A stretch of DNA of 64,000 nt from Geobacillus subterraneus (GCF_001618685.1 NZ_CP014342.1:2790001-2854000); one strand, 5' to 3'; shown: positions 16,005 through 24,791, counted from the first letter of the stretch. Translations and numbers: made by a program. The notes: generated by a model not told the origin, from the letters alone.

Positions 16005-16937
16005 TCAATATTGCCGGCTGACATCAACCGCATTGGCAAGCGGCTCCCCGGTTTCGATGCAGGCAAGCGTGTCCAATATAGAGCGGGCGGCGTCCTCGGC
16101 CGCAGTGAGCGCCGCGATATGCGGAGTGATGATGACATGCGGATGACCCCATAGCGGCGAGTGCGGCGGCAGCGGTTCTTCTTCGAACACATCGAGCACG
16201 GCGAGGCGCACGTTTCGGTTTTCCAGCGCCCCGACAAGCGCCGTCTCCTCGACCGTGGCGCCGCGGCCGACATTGATAAAGCCCGCATTGTGCAAGCAGG
16301 AAAAAAACGTCTCATCAAAGAGGTGATGCGTTTCCTCTGTCAGCGGAAGCGCGGCGATCACCCAATCGGCGCGAGCAAGCGCTTCCGCCGCCTCGTCATG
16401 GCGGTAAACAGCCGAAAACGGCGGCGTGTCTCGGCCGCTTCGCGAGACGCCGACGGGCGAAACCCCAAACAGACGAAGCGTTTCGGCAATGCGCCGGCCG
16501 ATCTCGCCCGTCCCGTAAATGACCATCCGCTGTTCGCTAAGTCGCTTCGGAGCGACCGGCTTCCATTGCCGCTGTTCTTGATACCAAGCATACACGTCAT
16601 GGCATTGGGCGTCGCGCAGCAAGTGGCTGAGGCAATATTCAGCGATCTGCTCGCCAAATGACCCGATCGTCCGCGTCAGCAGCACGTCCGGCTTCCATTT
16701 CCGCTTCCACAAAAACGCGTCGACCCCCGCGCCGAGCGAATGCACCCAGCGCAAATGGGCAAGCGAAAACGGCCCGGCCGGCCGAAAGCCGATGTACGCA
16801 TCCGCCCAGGCAAAATCCGCCTCCTGCAATTCGTCTTCAGCGACAAAGCGAAACGCTTTATCGGGCCGCTTGTCCGGAAGAAGAGCGGCAAGCTCGGCAT
16901 AAAGCCTTCCCGTCACGAGAATGCGTTGGACGTTCAT
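16005..16937 (-). CDS. D-isomer-specific 2-hydroxyacid dehydrogenase, NAD-binding
   Basis: About 310 residues. The NAD Rossmann loop is VIYGTGEIGRRIAETLRLFG (about residues 130-150). The catalytic Arg lies in NVGRGATVEE, the Glu in LDVFEEEPLP and the His in ITPHIAA, matching the glyoxylate/hydroxypyruvate reductase group (GhrA-like), whose substrate-domain helix LRWVHSLGAGVD is also present. It reduces 2-oxo acids such as glyoxylate or hydroxypyruvate; the exact substrate is not visible. ATG at 16937 is chosen because GGAGGTGG lies about 10 bp upstream. Although next to lutABC, it is convergent with it and not in the operon; it more likely shares a transcript with the terC gene upstream. Confidence 0.85.
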   Translation of the reverse strand: MNVQRILVTGRLYAELAALLPDKRPDKAFRFVAEDELQEADFAWADAYIGFRPAGPFSLAHLRWVHSLGAGVDAFLWKRKWKPDVLLTRTIGSFGEQIAEYCLSHLLRDAQCHDVYAWYQEQRQWKPVAPKRLSEQRMVIYGTGEIGRRIAETLRLFGVSPVGVSRSGRDTPPFSAVYRHDEAAEALARADWVIAALPLTEETHHLFDETFFSCLHNAGFINVGRGATVEETALVGALENRNVRLAVLDVFEEEPLPPHSPLWGHPHVIITPHIAALTAAEDAARSILDTLACIETGEPLANAVDVSRQY

Positions 16938-16960
16938 GGACGCACACCACCTCCAGCCGC

Positions 16961-17647
16961 TCAAATCAACGTCCCTTCTTCACGCGCTGCTTTTTTATTC
17001 GCGATGTAACCGGCAGCCAAAACAAAAATCGTCACACCGGCCGCGACGGCATAGACGAACGGACCGTGCGAAAGATGAAGCAAATGGAGCACCCCTTCAT
17101 CGCCAACGATCATCTTCCCGGCCGTCCACGCCAAAATGCCCGACCCAACATACGCGATCCATCGGTGTTTTTCCATCACCCGGACGATCGCTTTGGAGCC
17201 GAAAATCATAATCGGGATGCTGATGGCTACCCCGAGCGCCAGCATGCCAAGATGCCCTTCGGCCGCCCCGGCCACAGCAACAACGTTATCAAGGCTCATC
17301 ACTGCATCAGCAATGATAATCGTCATAATCGCCTTCAGCAACCGGTCTGATGATTGTACGTTCGCTTCCTCTTCCCGCTCAACAAGCACTTTATAGGCGA
17401 TCCATACGAGCAGCAATCCGCCAACGAAGTGAACGAACGGAATGTTCAGTAAAAAGACAATGATGGCTGCAAACAAGATGCGGAGCAACACCGCCCCGGC
17501 CGTCCCCCAAAAAATCGCCTTGTTTTGCTGGTGTTTCGGCAGCCGCCGCGTCGCCATCGCAATGACGACCGCATTATCCCCGGACAAAATGATATCAATC
17601 GCAATAATCTTCCATAAGGCCAACAACGCCGCGGCAGAAATTGTCAA
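16961..17647 (-). CDS. TerC-family integral membrane protein
   Basis: About 228 residues and seven transmembrane segments. The TerC/YjbE signature is in IIAIDIILSGDNAVVIAMA near the start and SLDNVVAVAGAAEGH in the middle; both carry the paired acidic residues thought to bind metal. Members export metals, Mn in Bacillus (YjbE/YceF) and tellurite-related in others. The start is uncertain: TTG at 17647 has AAGGGTGG eight bases ahead, and GTG at 17659 is the alternative. A longer upstream reading starting at 17746 has a basic, non-conserved leader and is unlikely. I see no yybP-ykoY type manganese riboswitch in the 100 bp upstream. Confidence 0.85.
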   Translation of the reverse strand: MTISAAALLALWKIIAIDIILSGDNAVVIAMATRRLPKHQQNKAIFWGTAGAVLLRILFAAIIVFLLNIPFVHFVGGLLLVWIAYKVLVEREEEANVQSSDRLLKAIMTIIIADAVMSLDNVVAVAGAAEGHLGMLALGVAISIPIMIFGSKAIVRVMEKHRWIAYVGSGILAWTAGKMIVGDEGVLHLLHLSHGPFVYAVAAGVTIFVLAAGYIANKKAAREEGTLI

Positions 17648-17851
17648 TGGTCTGTCCACCCTTCCCCTTTCTCTCTTTTTCATCTTACCGCAAATCAAGG
17701 AAAGGGACAACTGTACAATACGCCGCGAGAGGACAAGACTTTGCACGAGGTTTTTTCAGTTCGCCAACTTCGCGCAATAGGAAAGGATGAGTCTATACAA
17801 AAACGGCAACAGCTCTGAAATCAGCTGTTTATTGAGAAAAGGGAGCGAAAA

Positions 17852-17931
17852 AGCGCAAAGAAAGACGGCTATGCATCGCTAAGCCGCCGGCCTTTCTGGC
17901 ACTTTGGCCGTTTTAGCGGTGCTAAGCCGTC
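17852..17931 (-). terminator. Large hairpin terminator of the LysM/GH18 gene
   Basis: Outer stem GACGGCT (17864-17870) / AGCCGTC (17925-17931), with an inner hairpin GGCC...GGCC. On the minus strand it is followed by TTTCTTTGCGCTTTTTC. Two direct GCTAAGCCG copies (17878-17886 and 17921-17929) lie within it. A separate small hairpin AACAGCT/AGCTGTT lies at 17808-17829. Confidence 0.6.
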
Positions 17932-17934
17932 ACA

Positions 17935-19203
17935 TCAAACTTTTCGGATCGTAAAAAACTTGCGCAGCAGCCATGGTCCTGGAGCAAATCCAAGCGTAAG
18001 CTGCCATGCTCCAACGCCGGCAAGTTGGAATTGCCGGGCTAACCTCATTTTCTGCCCCATGCTTCGGCTATCTTCAAACCATACTTCGTGAACGTTTCCG
18101 AGTTCATCAGTATACCGGAAAAACGGGGATTCGTCCGCCAATGAATACTGAACAGGAGATTGATAGCGCATAGCCGTACGCACCGCTTCCTGATTGGAAC
18201 GTGCCGTGGCGATTGTTCCAGGTCGGTACGGGATGATCCAGTCATATCCGTACAGCGGGAGCCCTAGCAAGATTTTTTGCCGAGGTACGCGTTCAACCGC
18301 AAACTGCAACGCCGCCCTCACCCCGCCGATCGGCGCCACAGGGCCAGGCTCACTGGCCAAATGGTGCCAATCGTAAGCCATGATAAACATATAATCAACA
18401 ACAGCGCCAATTCCTCCATAGTCGTATCCTTGCAGCCATGGAATATCTTCGCTCGTTTTCGCCGGAACCGCGATCGTCACGACGTATCCGGCCGGCTTGA
18501 GCCGATCGCGCAGCTGGCGCAGAAAACCCGTGAACAAATCGCGGTCCTCGCCACGGATTTGCTCAAAATCAATGTTGACCCCGCCATACCCCTTTCGCGA
18601 TACTAAATAAAAAATGTTTTCAATGAGATTCGTCCTGGCCTCCGGGTTGTTCAATACTTGGCTCGCAAGTATCGGGCTGAATCCTTGTGGTGTTAAATTT
18701 GTAATGGCAACAAGCGGCGTCACCCGATTTCGCCATGCTTCCTCAACAGCAGCCGCATCATCCAGTTCATTCACCATATCGCCGTTCGGGGCAAAGTGAT
18801 ATTCGAAAAGGGTGATATACGACGAATACGGGGCAAAATCACGAATAATCGCCCGGTCGGCGCTCGGTTCGCGAACGACATAGTAGCCTAACGTTGTCGC
18901 CTGATACCATGAAATATTGGGAATTGTGATTTTCATTCCCGGGCGCAGGGCATTCGGCTGAAGATGGGGATTGGCCGCTCGCAATTGTTCAAGTGTGACG
19001 AACGCCCGCCGGGCAATGGCCGTCAATGTATCCCCTGGCTGCACCGTGTATGTGTAAAGCGGGATAAGCAGCGCCTGGCCGGGGACGATGTTTGACGCCG
19101 TCAACCCGTTGACAATGCGAAGATCTTCTACCGGATAATCGTACCGGCGGCCGATGGAAAACAGCGTATCACCCGGTTGGACTGTATGGGTAAACATTGG
19201 CAC
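17935..19203 (-). CDS. LysM-GH18 spore-type peptidoglycan hydrolase (YaaH/SleL family)
   Basis: A 422-residue protein. Two LysM domains sit at the N-terminus (HTVQPGDTLFSIGRRYDYP, residues 5-48, and YTVQPGDTLTAIARRAFVT, 52-97). A GH18 domain follows from about residue 105 to the end, with the acid pair in GGVNIDFEQIRGED and downstream YMFIMAYDWHH and LPLYGYDWIIPY. This is the architecture of spore cortex-lytic N-acetylglucosaminidases SleL/YaaH and the related coat protein YdhD. There is no signal peptide, as in YaaH, which reaches the forespore surface from the mother cell. CATATATT upstream (about 19253-19260 on the minus strand) resembles a SigE -10, but I cannot find a good -35. The exact paralogue is not certain. 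Confidence 0.88.
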   Translation of the reverse strand: MPMFTHTVQPGDTLFSIGRRYDYPVEDLRIVNGLTASNIVPGQALLIPLYTYTVQPGDTLTAIARRAFVTLEQLRAANPHLQPNALRPGMKITIPNISWYQATTLGYYVVREPSADRAIIRDFAPYSSYITLFEYHFAPNGDMVNELDDAAAVEEAWRNRVTPLVAITNLTPQGFSPILASQVLNNPEARTNLIENIFYLVSRKGYGGVNIDFEQIRGEDRDLFTGFLRQLRDRLKPAGYVVTIAVPAKTSEDIPWLQGYDYGGIGAVVDYMFIMAYDWHHLASEPGPVAPIGGVRAALQFAVERVPRQKILLGLPLYGYDWIIPYRPGTIATARSNQEAVRTAMRYQSPVQYSLADESPFFRYTDELGNVHEVWFEDSRSMGQKMRLARQFQLAGVGAWQLTLGFAPGPWLLRKFFTIRKV

Positions 19204-19292
19204 CGCCTCCGTGATGACTTGATGTGAAAAATGGGTGACGATATCTTCTAATATATGCGCTTAACCGGGTGTTGCATGTTGTCTATGATTTT

Positions 19293-20810
19293 TTAAACGC
19301 TCGCTCCACTGTTCGAACAGCTGCTGACCGCCCGCTGCTTCAACCAAGCATCCATTGCCTCAATATCGCGGGAAAACACGCGGTCTGCCACAATGGAAGG
19401 AACGATGCGGCGCGCCTCGTGGTAAAACTGCCTCGTTGACGCAGCCAGTCGCTCGATGCCGCGCGCTTCGACAGCCTGCAACGCGCAAATGAGCTCAATC
19501 GCCAGCACCTTTCTTGCGTTTTGCACGATCATGTACGCATGGCGGGCGGCGGTCGTCCCCATGCTGACATGATCTTCTTGGTTGGCCGATGACGGAATGG
19601 AATCGACGCTGGCTGGATGAGCGAGCGTCTTGTTTTCCGATACGAGCGAAGCCGCGACGTATTGCATAATCATCGCCCCCGACTGCAAACCGGGCTGCGG
19701 GCTTAAAAACGGCGGCAAGCCTTCATTAAGCTGCGGGTTGACGAGCCGCTCGATGCGGCGCTCGCTCATGTTGGCCAGCTCCGCCACCGCGATTTTCAAC
19801 AGATCCATGGCGATCGCCACCGGCTGGCCGTGAAAGTTGCCGCCGGAAAGAACGTCCCCGTTCGCAAAGATCAGCGGATTGTCCGTGGCGGCATTCATTT
19901 CGATTTCGAGTGTTTCTTTCACATAGCGGAGCGCTCTGAGCGACGCCCCGTGCACTTGCGGGATGCAGCGGATCGAGTACGCATCTTGCACGCGCCGCTC
20001 CCCTTGCCTTGTGGTAAGCTGGCTTCCAGCGAGGTAACGGCGCATGCGTTCCGCCACCTCCGCTTGTTCCGGAAATCCGCGGGCTTCGTGGATGCGGGCG
20101 TCAAAGGCATCGGTCACACCATAAAGCGCCTCGATCGTCAATGCGGCGATCGGCTCGCTGTCGTAAGCGAGCTGTTCCGCCGCTAAGCAAGCTAAAATTC
20201 CGACGGCCGTCATCGCCTGCGTCCCGTTAATGAGCGCCAGCCCTTCCTTCTCTTTCAGAGAGAGCGGCGGAATTCCCGCTTGCGAAAGCGCTTGGACGGT
20301 AGGCATCCGCCGGCCTTGATACACCACTTCCCCTTCGCCGACAAGCGCCAGCGCCACGTGAGCCAGCGGCGCCAAATCGCCGCTCGCACCGAGGGAACCT
20401 TGCTGGGGTACGATCGGGTGAATGCCGGTGTTCAAAAACGTAAGCAGCTGCTCAATGACCGCCGGCCGCACGCCGGAATACCCTTTTAACAAAGCATTGG
20501 CCCGCAACAGAAGCAGCGCCCGCACCACTTCCTCGGCAAACGGTTCGCCGACAGCACAGGCGTGTGAGCGGAGAAGGTTGATTTGCAGCTGCTCAAGGCT
20601 GCTTCCTTCAATGCGCACATCAGCGAGTTTGCCAAAGCCCGTATTCACCCCATAGATCGTTCGTCCGCTCGCAATCGCCTGTTCCACAGCCGCCCGGCTT
20701 TTTCGAACCGCTTCCATGCTCTCTAAAGCGGCCGCCACTGGTTCTCTCCCATAAATGACGCGTCTTGCCTCGTCAAGCGTTAACGAATGTCCGTTCAACA
20801 CAATCATCAT
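19293..20810 (-). CDS. hutH: Histidine ammonia-lyase
   Basis: A 505-residue cytosolic lyase that converts L-histidine to urocanate and ammonia. The Ala-Ser-Gly triplet that forms the MIO cofactor is in [19 protein letters not shown] (about residue 142). Other family blocks are [40 protein letters not shown] and [12 protein letters not shown]. The length is as in B. subtilis HutH. The hutU, hutI, hutG and hutM genes that follow in B. subtilis are absent here; the next gene downstream is the LysM/GH18 hydrolase. Expression depends on HutP antitermination at the terminator upstream (20841-20903). Confidence 0.94.
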   Translation of the reverse strand: MMIVLNGHSLTLDEARRVIYGREPVAAALESMEAVRKSRAAVEQAIASGRTIYGVNTGFGKLADVRIEGSSLEQLQINLLRSHACAVGEPFAEEVVRALLLLRANALLKGYSGVRPAVIEQLLTFLNTGIHPIVPQQGSLGASGDLAPLAHVALALVGEGEVVYQGRRMPTVQALSQAGIPPLSLKEKEGLALINGTQAMTAVGILACLAAEQLAYDSEPIAALTIEALYGVTDAFDARIHEARGFPEQAEVAERMRRYLAGSQLTTRQGERRVQDAYSIRCIPQVHGASLRALRYVKETLEIEMNAATDNPLIFANGDVLSGGNFHGQPVAIAMDLLKIAVAELANMSERRIERLVNPQLNEGLPPFLSPQPGLQSGAMIMQYVAASLVSENKTLAHPASVDSIPSSANQEDHVSMGTTAARHAYMIVQNARKVLAIELICALQAVEARGIERLAASTRQFYHEARRIVPSIVADRVFSRDIEAMDAWLKQRAVSSCSNSGASV

Positions 20811-20840
20811 TTCATCCCCTTTCGTTCATGTCCAAACACA

Positions 20841-20879
20841 AAAAGAGGCGCCCCTGCCGTTTCCGGCAAGATTCGCCTC
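20841..20879 (-). terminator. hut leader terminator controlled by HutP
   Basis: Stem GAGGCG (20845-20850) / CGCCTC (20874-20879), extended by an inner hairpin GCCGG/CCGGC, then TTTTTGTG on the minus strand. It sits between hutP and hutH and overlaps the end of a NAG array, as expected for a HutP-controlled terminator. Confidence 0.8.
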
Positions 20880-20903
20880 CTCATGACTCATTGCTTTAGG
20901 CTG
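20880..20903 (-). promoter_or_regulatory. hutP box: HutP RNA recognition array (four NAG triplets)
   Basis: On the transcript the order is CAG-ccta-AAG-caat-GAG-tcat-GAG, four NAG triplets each separated by exactly four bases. HutP of B. subtilis is known to bind NAG repeats with four-base spacers in the hut mRNA when L-histidine and Mg are bound, and to open the terminator. The array ends right at the terminator stem. Confidence 0.75.
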
Positions 20904-20936
20904 ATCCGTCTCTATCGAATGGCCCGAGCCGCCGCG

Positions 20937-21386
20937 TTATATATGATTGATGCCGAGCCCAACCGCCTCGTGCTCGAGCCCGCGCACCGGAGCCCCGATC
21001 GTCCCGTACAAGGCGACGGCGATCCACTCTCCTTCTTTTGGCCCTTCATACGGTGTGCCGCGCACGACGGCGAAACGAAGGCCGGCAGTTCTTAACAAAT
21101 CTCCTAGCTCCATCTGCCCCCTCGTCACACCGTGCACCGCCTCTAAAATCGCATGATACAAGGCGTGCATATCGCGGTACAAGCCGCCATCAACCACCTC
21201 ATGCCGTTTCGCCGCCGTCTCGATCGCCGCGACGATTTTTTGCGGCTCCATCGCCCCGACGCGCCCTTGGCAATAGCGCCAAGCGAGCGACTCAAGCTGA
21301 TGAAGGACCGGGCCTTCCTCTCCTTCGTCAAGCATCGCCAGCAAAAGCGCCTGCCGGCCAATGCGCACCGGTTTTTCTTTTCCCAT
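20937..21386 (-). CDS. hutP: HutP antitermination regulator
   Basis: A 149-residue RNA-binding protein, near the B. subtilis length. It contains [22 protein letters not shown], the metal/histidine-binding region [15 protein letters not shown] and [14 protein letters not shown], and the invariant end AVGLGINHI. HutP binds L-histidine and Mg2+, then hut mRNA, and prevents termination before hutH. The gene is first in the operon hutPH. The promoter at 21420-21449 and the RNA array at 20880-20903 complete the switch. No CcpA site is obvious in the promoter. Confidence 0.93.
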   Translation of the reverse strand: MGKEKPVRIGRQALLLAMLDEGEEGPVLHQLESLAWRYCQGRVGAMEPQKIVAAIETAAKRHEVVDGGLYRDMHALYHAILEAVHGVTRGQMELGDLLRTAGLRFAVVRGTPYEGPKEGEWIAVALYGTIGAPVRGLEHEAVGLGINHI

Positions 21387-21419
21387 GGTCGATACTCCTG
21401 TTTCCCTCTTTTTTTCTAT

Positions 21420-21449
21420 TGTATGCCGGCGAGAAAAACAGAGTCAATT
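21420..21449 (-). promoter_or_regulatory. SigA promoter of hutPH
   Basis: Minus strand TTGACT (21444-21449), an 18-bp spacer and TACAAT (21420-21425). Confidence 0.75.
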
Positions 21450-21616
21450 GTTTTTTCCATATTTTAACACGCTAACTTGTTATCGGAATAAAGGCCTATG
21501 GTCAGAAGGTATGACAAGTGAGGTTGTTTTCCAAACCCCGGTGCTTGATAAATGTTTCCCGACAGATCACACATGAGGGAAAGCAGCGAATGGCTAAAAA
21601 CCACAATAATACTCGA

Positions 21617-21645
21617 TTTACATTTTATTGAATGTATGATATCAT
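21617..21645 (+). promoter_or_regulatory. SigA promoter of the SPFH gene
   Basis: TTTACA (21617-21622), a 17-bp spacer and TATCAT (21640-21645). The -10 lies in the palindrome ATGATATCAT (21636-21645). Confidence 0.6.
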
Positions 21646-21683
21646 AAAAATATCAAGTTAATATGAATTAGGGGGGGCAATTA

Positions 21684-22529
21684 ATGAAAGAACAGAAAGC
21701 TTGGTATCTCGATGGATTCATCGGTATCGGCGGCATCGCTATGCTTCTCATCGCCGGGTTTCTCCTCCTCGTCCAGCAATTGTTTTTGCCCGCCATTTTG
21801 TTTTTCGTCATGGCTGTGCTGCTCGCGACCGGCATCACGATCGTCCAGCCGAATCAAGCAAAAGTGCTCACCTTTTTCGGCCGCTATTTCGGTACGATCC
21901 GCGACAGCGGGTTGTTTTTCACCGTGCCGCTCACGGTCCGCACGAAAGTGTCACTGCGCGTACGCAACTTCACGAGCAACAAACTAAAGGTTAATGACAC
22001 TCAAGGCAACCCGATCGAAATCGCCGCCGTGGTTGTCTTCCGGGTGATTGACTCCGCGAAAGCGGTATTTGACGTCGATGATTACGAACAGTTTGTCGAG
22101 ATTCAAAGTGAAGCGGCGATCCGCCATGTCGCGACCAAATATCCATACGACACGTTTGAAGACGACAATGAAATTACGTTGCGCGGCAATGCGGATATCA
22201 TTTCCGATGTGCTTGCTGCGGAACTGCAAGAGCGGCTGCGCGTCGCCGGGGTCGAAGTGATCGAAGCGCGCCTCACCCACTTGGCGTACTCCCCGGAAAT
22301 TGCGGGCGCCATGCTCCAACGCCAGCAAGCTGCCGCCATTTTGGCGGCGCGGAAAAAGATCGTCGAAGGAGCGGTTTCCATGGCGCAAATGGCAATCGAA
22401 CAGCTTGACAAAGAAAACATTTTAGAGTTAGATGATGAACGAAAAGCGGCGATGGTCAACAACTTGATGGTGGCAATCGTCTCCGAACGAGCCACCCAGC
22501 CCGTGATCAACACGGGCAGTCTATATTAA
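21684..22529 (+). CDS. SPFH/Band-7 domain membrane protein
   Basis: A 281-residue protein of the stomatin/prohibitin/flotillin superfamily. Two adjacent hydrophobic segments (about residues 12-55) anchor it, followed by the SPFH domain ([21 protein letters not shown] through [20 protein letters not shown]). A coiled part follows ([28 protein letters not shown]), with an end in [18 protein letters not shown]. Such proteins form membrane-associated oligomers; the cellular task here is unknown. The start follows GGGGGG. A ribbon-helix-helix gene begins 15 bp after its stop, and the pair ends at the terminator at 22713-22749, so it is a two-gene operon. Pairing an SPFH protein with an Arc-type protein is recurrent in Bacilli as far as I recall. 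Confidence 0.88.
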   Translation: MKEQKAWYLDGFIGIGGIAMLLIAGFLLLVQQLFLPAILFFVMAVLLATGITIVQPNQAKVLTFFGRYFGTIRDSGLFFTVPLTVRTKVSLRVRNFTSNKLKVNDTQGNPIEIAAVVVFRVIDSAKAVFDVDDYEQFVEIQSEAAIRHVATKYPYDTFEDDNEITLRGNADIISDVLAAELQERLRVAGVEVIEARLTHLAYSPEIAGAMLQRQQAAAILAARKKIVEGAVSMAQMAIEQLDKENILELDDERKAAMVNNLMVAIVSERATQPVINTGSLY

Positions 22530-22544
22530 CGGTTGTGGAGTGCG

Positions 22545-22721
22545 ATGACAAAGAAAAAACCATTCCCTTTGCGCATTGACTATGAGTTGTATGCCGTCTT
22601 GGAACAGTGGGCGCAAGAGGAATTCCGCAGCGTCAACAGCCATATCGAGTATTTGCTGCGGGAAGCCGCCAAGCGGGCCGGACGGCTCGGGAAAGGAAAA
22701 ACGGATCAAAAAAGAAGCTAG
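22545..22721 (+). CDS. Arc-like ribbon-helix-helix small protein
   Basis: About 58 residues: MTKKKPFPLRIDYELYAVLEQ, then WAQEEFRSVNSHIEYLLREA and a basic tail. The short strand KKPFPLRID followed by two helices with SVNSHIEYLLREA is the Arc/MetJ RHH pattern. Such proteins bind DNA as dimers; this one could regulate its own SPFH operon, but no operator is visible beyond the palindrome in the promoter. ATG at 22545 is chosen with GGAG at 22537-22540. The stop codon lies inside the terminator stem. Confidence 0.75.
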   Translation: MTKKKPFPLRIDYELYAVLEQWAQEEFRSVNSHIEYLLREAAKRAGRLGKGKTDQKRS

Positions 22722-22749
22722 CTGGCAACAGCTGGCTTCTTTGTTTTTC
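22713..22749 (+). terminator. Terminator of the SPFH-RHH operon
   Basis: AGAAGCTAGCTG (22713-22724) / CAGCTGGCTTCT (22729-22740), then TTGTTTTT. The stem contains the RHH stop codon. Confidence 0.8.
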
Positions 22750-22813
22750 AGTCATGGGCATTTGTTACAGAAATATAATGATAGCAGAGCCTTTTTTAAA
22801 AGGGGGCGAACCG

Positions 22814-23038
22814 ATGCCGCACCCGCTGCCGCCGCTTGCCTTTTGGCAGTTCATCACGCCGCCGTTTCGCGCTGAAACAGGCGTGCCGCCGTCACAGCTT
22901 CCCATCTACGCAGCAACGACGCCTATACCTCCCCCGTTTTTGCCGTACCGTTCTATCCACTACACATCTTCGTATCCATCGTACCAGCAGCTGCGAGCGA
23001 TTATCACCGCCGATCATTTATCCTTCGTAAGGGGATGA
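22814..23038 (+). CDS. Small Pro/Tyr-rich protein, unknown
   Basis: A 74-residue ORF (MPHPLPPLAFWQFITPPF..., PPPFLPYRSIHYTSSYPSYQQL...) preceded by AGGGGG at a suitable distance and by TATAAT at 22774-22779. It has 14 or more Pro and several Tyr and Ser but no Cys, a composition seen in spore coat and other structural proteins. I recognise no family. It stands between the SPFH operon terminator and the puc operon and may be the first, unrelated gene of the puc transcript. The reading frame is open further upstream, but without a start that has a ribosome site. Confidence 0.5.
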   Translation: MPHPLPPLAFWQFITPPFRAETGVPPSQLPIYAATTPIPPPFLPYRSIHYTSSYPSYQQLRAIITADHLSFVRG

Positions 23039-23042
23039 CATC

Positions 23043-23201
23043 ATGGCTTGGGAGACGCCGCGCGACGATATGAGCGTATATACGCAAGGCGAAATGGGTG
23101 TATTCCACTTGCGGAAGGAGGATAAGCATGGAAAGCTACTATGCCGCGCTCGATGCCATGGCCGCCGCGCCGAACGATGGTGTATTCGCCATCACGATTG
23201 A
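23043..23201 (+). CDS. Doubtful 52-residue ORF overlapping pucA
   Basis: ATG at 23043 follows AAGGGGATGACATC and reads MAWETPRDDMSVYTQGEMGV, then FHLRKEDKHGKLLCR. The first 30 residues look protein-like. The rest overlaps pucA by 74 bp and is an Arg/Cys/His-rich off-frame translation, so the native end, if any, has been lost. It could be a remnant or a leader of pucA. Confidence 0.25.
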   Translation: MAWETPRDDMSVYTQGEMGVFHLRKEDKHGKLLCRARCHGRRAERWCIRHHD

Positions 23202-24156
23202 CGTGGAAGGCTCGGCCTACCAAAAGGAAGGAACATGGATGTGGATCGGAGCAGACGGAAAGACAACCGGCTTATTAAGCGGCGGATGCCTTGAAGAAGC
23301 GGTGGCTGCGCATGCGATCGAAGTGCTGTCAAGCCGGCAGGCGGCGGCCCTATCGTTTGACTTGCGCGCAGAAGATGACGGAGGGTGGGGGCAAGGAAGC
23401 GGATGCGACGGCGTCATCCATGTTTGGCTTGAGCCGGTCACAAACGAGACGAAACCGGATTGGCTTACGTTGAAACAGCGCCTTGACCGCGGCGAACATG
23501 TGCTGATGGCGCGAAGCATCGCTCATCCTAAGGAACCGCCGTTTTTCCAAAGCGAAACAGGGGAACGCTTCGGCGGCTATGTTTCACCGCCGAGGCCGGA
23601 ATGGCTCAACGCGCTGCATGGCACCCCGTTTTTCCACGGCCGGAACCGGGTGCAGGAAACAGACAGCGGCGCGTTTTACATCCAACATTTTTGGCCGAAA
23701 CCGCGCCTCGTCATTTTCGGCGCCGGCCCGGACGCCCCGCCGCTCGTTTCGGCGGCCAAAGCCGCCGGGTTTTCCGTCACTATCAGCGACTGGCGCCCGG
23801 CGTTTTGCCATCCGTCGCACATACCGGACGCGGACGCTTGGGTTGTCGGCTTTCCGCATGAAACGGTGCCGACGCTGCACCTTACTGAACGCGACTTTGT
23901 CATTATAATGACCCACCAGTTCGAGCGTGACCGAGAACTTGTCCAATGGTTAGCCGACATGCCGCTCGCTTACCTTGGCGTGCTCGGGCCGCGGCGGCGC
24001 ACGGACCGCCTTTTTCCTTCCGGCTCGGCTCCGCCGTTTGTCCGTTCACCGGTTGGACTGCCAATCGGCGCACACAGCCCGCAGGAAATCGCCATTAGTA
24101 TTCTTGCTGAGCTGATCAGCGTCCTTCGCGCACAGCCGATGGAGGCCGCCCGATGA
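23128..24156 (+). CDS. pucA: Xanthine dehydrogenase accessory protein (XdhC/CoxI family)
   Basis: A 342-residue XdhC-family protein, which binds and sulfurates molybdenum cofactor and delivers it to xanthine dehydrogenase. The N-terminal domain has GLLSGGCLEEAVAAHA with the conserved Cys, and a second part GWGQGSGCDGVIHVWLEP. The C-terminal Rossmann domain has LVIFGAGPDAPPLVSAAKAAG, then VTISDWRPAFCH and AYLGVLGPRRRTDRL and ends in GLPIGAHSPQEIAISILAE. ATG at 23128 has a strong GGAAGGAGG. It is the first gene of the puc operon and overlaps pucB by 4 bp. Confidence 0.9.
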   Translation: MESYYAALDAMAAAPNDGVFAITIDVEGSAYQKEGTWMWIGADGKTTGLLSGGCLEEAVAAHAIEVLSSRQAAALSFDLRAEDDGGWGQGSGCDGVIHVWLEPVTNETKPDWLTLKQRLDRGEHVLMARSIAHPKEPPFFQSETGERFGGYVSPPRPEWLNALHGTPFFHGRNRVQETDSGAFYIQHFWPKPRLVIFGAGPDAPPLVSAAKAAGFSVTISDWRPAFCHPSHIPDADAWVVGFPHETVPTLHLTERDFVIIMTHQFERDRELVQWLADMPLAYLGVLGPRRRTDRLFPSGSAPPFVRSPVGLPIGAHSPQEIAISILAELISVLRAQPMEAAR

Positions 24157-24791
24157 GCAGGGGCGCAATCGCCGGCATTTATTTAGCCGCCGGGCAGAGC
24201 CGGCGGATGGGAACAGATAAGCGCGCCTTGCCTTGGGGAGATGGGACGCTCGGGGCAGCCGGACTCAAGGCAGCGCTTCGTTCCTGCCTTTCACCCGTCA
24301 TCGTTGTTGTGCCGCCGGCCGATGCGCTCGTTTGGATCCCTGACGCGCTGCTGGGCCATGACAAATGCCGCCTTGTCCGCTGCACCGCCTGTCACCGCGG
24401 ACAGGCGCATTCCCTTGCCTGCGGCTTGCAAGAGGCGATCGCACAAGGGGCGGACGCCGCCGCTATATTATTGGCGGATCAGCCGTTTGTCACGCCGGAA
24501 GCGATCGATGTTCTTGCCGTTTGTTATCGCCGGCACCGCCCTGATTACACCGCCTTTTCCCGCTCTGGCACACCGATGCCTCCGGTCATCTTTGGAAAAC
24601 AGATGTTCTCTTCCCTGCTGATGCTTGAGGGGGATGCAGGCGGACGCCGGCTGTTTCGTGACCCTCAGTGGCGCGGCCTCTTATACGAAGGCGGTGAGCC
24701 GGTTGGCATGGACATCGATACAAAAGACGATTATGAGCGCGCTGTCATCTACCGGGAAAAAAAGGAGGGACATCCCCGTGGCCGTCGGTAA
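24153..24791 (+). CDS. pucB: Molybdenum cofactor nucleotidyltransferase (MobA/MocA-like)
   Basis: A 212-residue nucleotidyltransferase. The N-terminus has GIYLAAGQSRRMGTDKRALP (nucleotide-binding LAAG...RMG.K), then VVPPADALVW, CRLVRCTACHRGQAHSLACG and the metal site AAILLADQPFVTPEAI. It matches MocA/PucB enzymes that attach CMP to molybdopterin for xanthine dehydrogenase. The ATGA overlap with pucA and a 14-bp overlap with pucD show translational coupling. The tail DYERAVIYREKKEGHPRGRR runs over the pucD ribosome site. Confidence 0.88.
   Translation: MSRGAIAGIYLAAGQSRRMGTDKRALPWGDGTLGAAGLKAALRSCLSPVIVVVPPADALVWIPDALLGHDKCRLVRCTACHRGQAHSLACGLQEAIAQGADAAAILLADQPFVTPEAIDVLAVCYRRHRPDYTAFSRSGTPMPPVIFGKQMFSSLLMLEGDAGGRRLFRDPQWRGLLYEGGEPVGMDIDTKDDYERAVIYREKKEGHPRGRR

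Noticed and set aside
17864-17931. Two GCTAAGCCG repeats thought to be a CRISPR-like or attachment site
   Set aside because: Only two copies within one hairpin after a gene; a terminator explains them.
24625-24777. Longer N-terminus for pucD
   Set aside because: It is pucB read out of frame. The ribosome site AAGGAGGG and family homology set the start at 24778.
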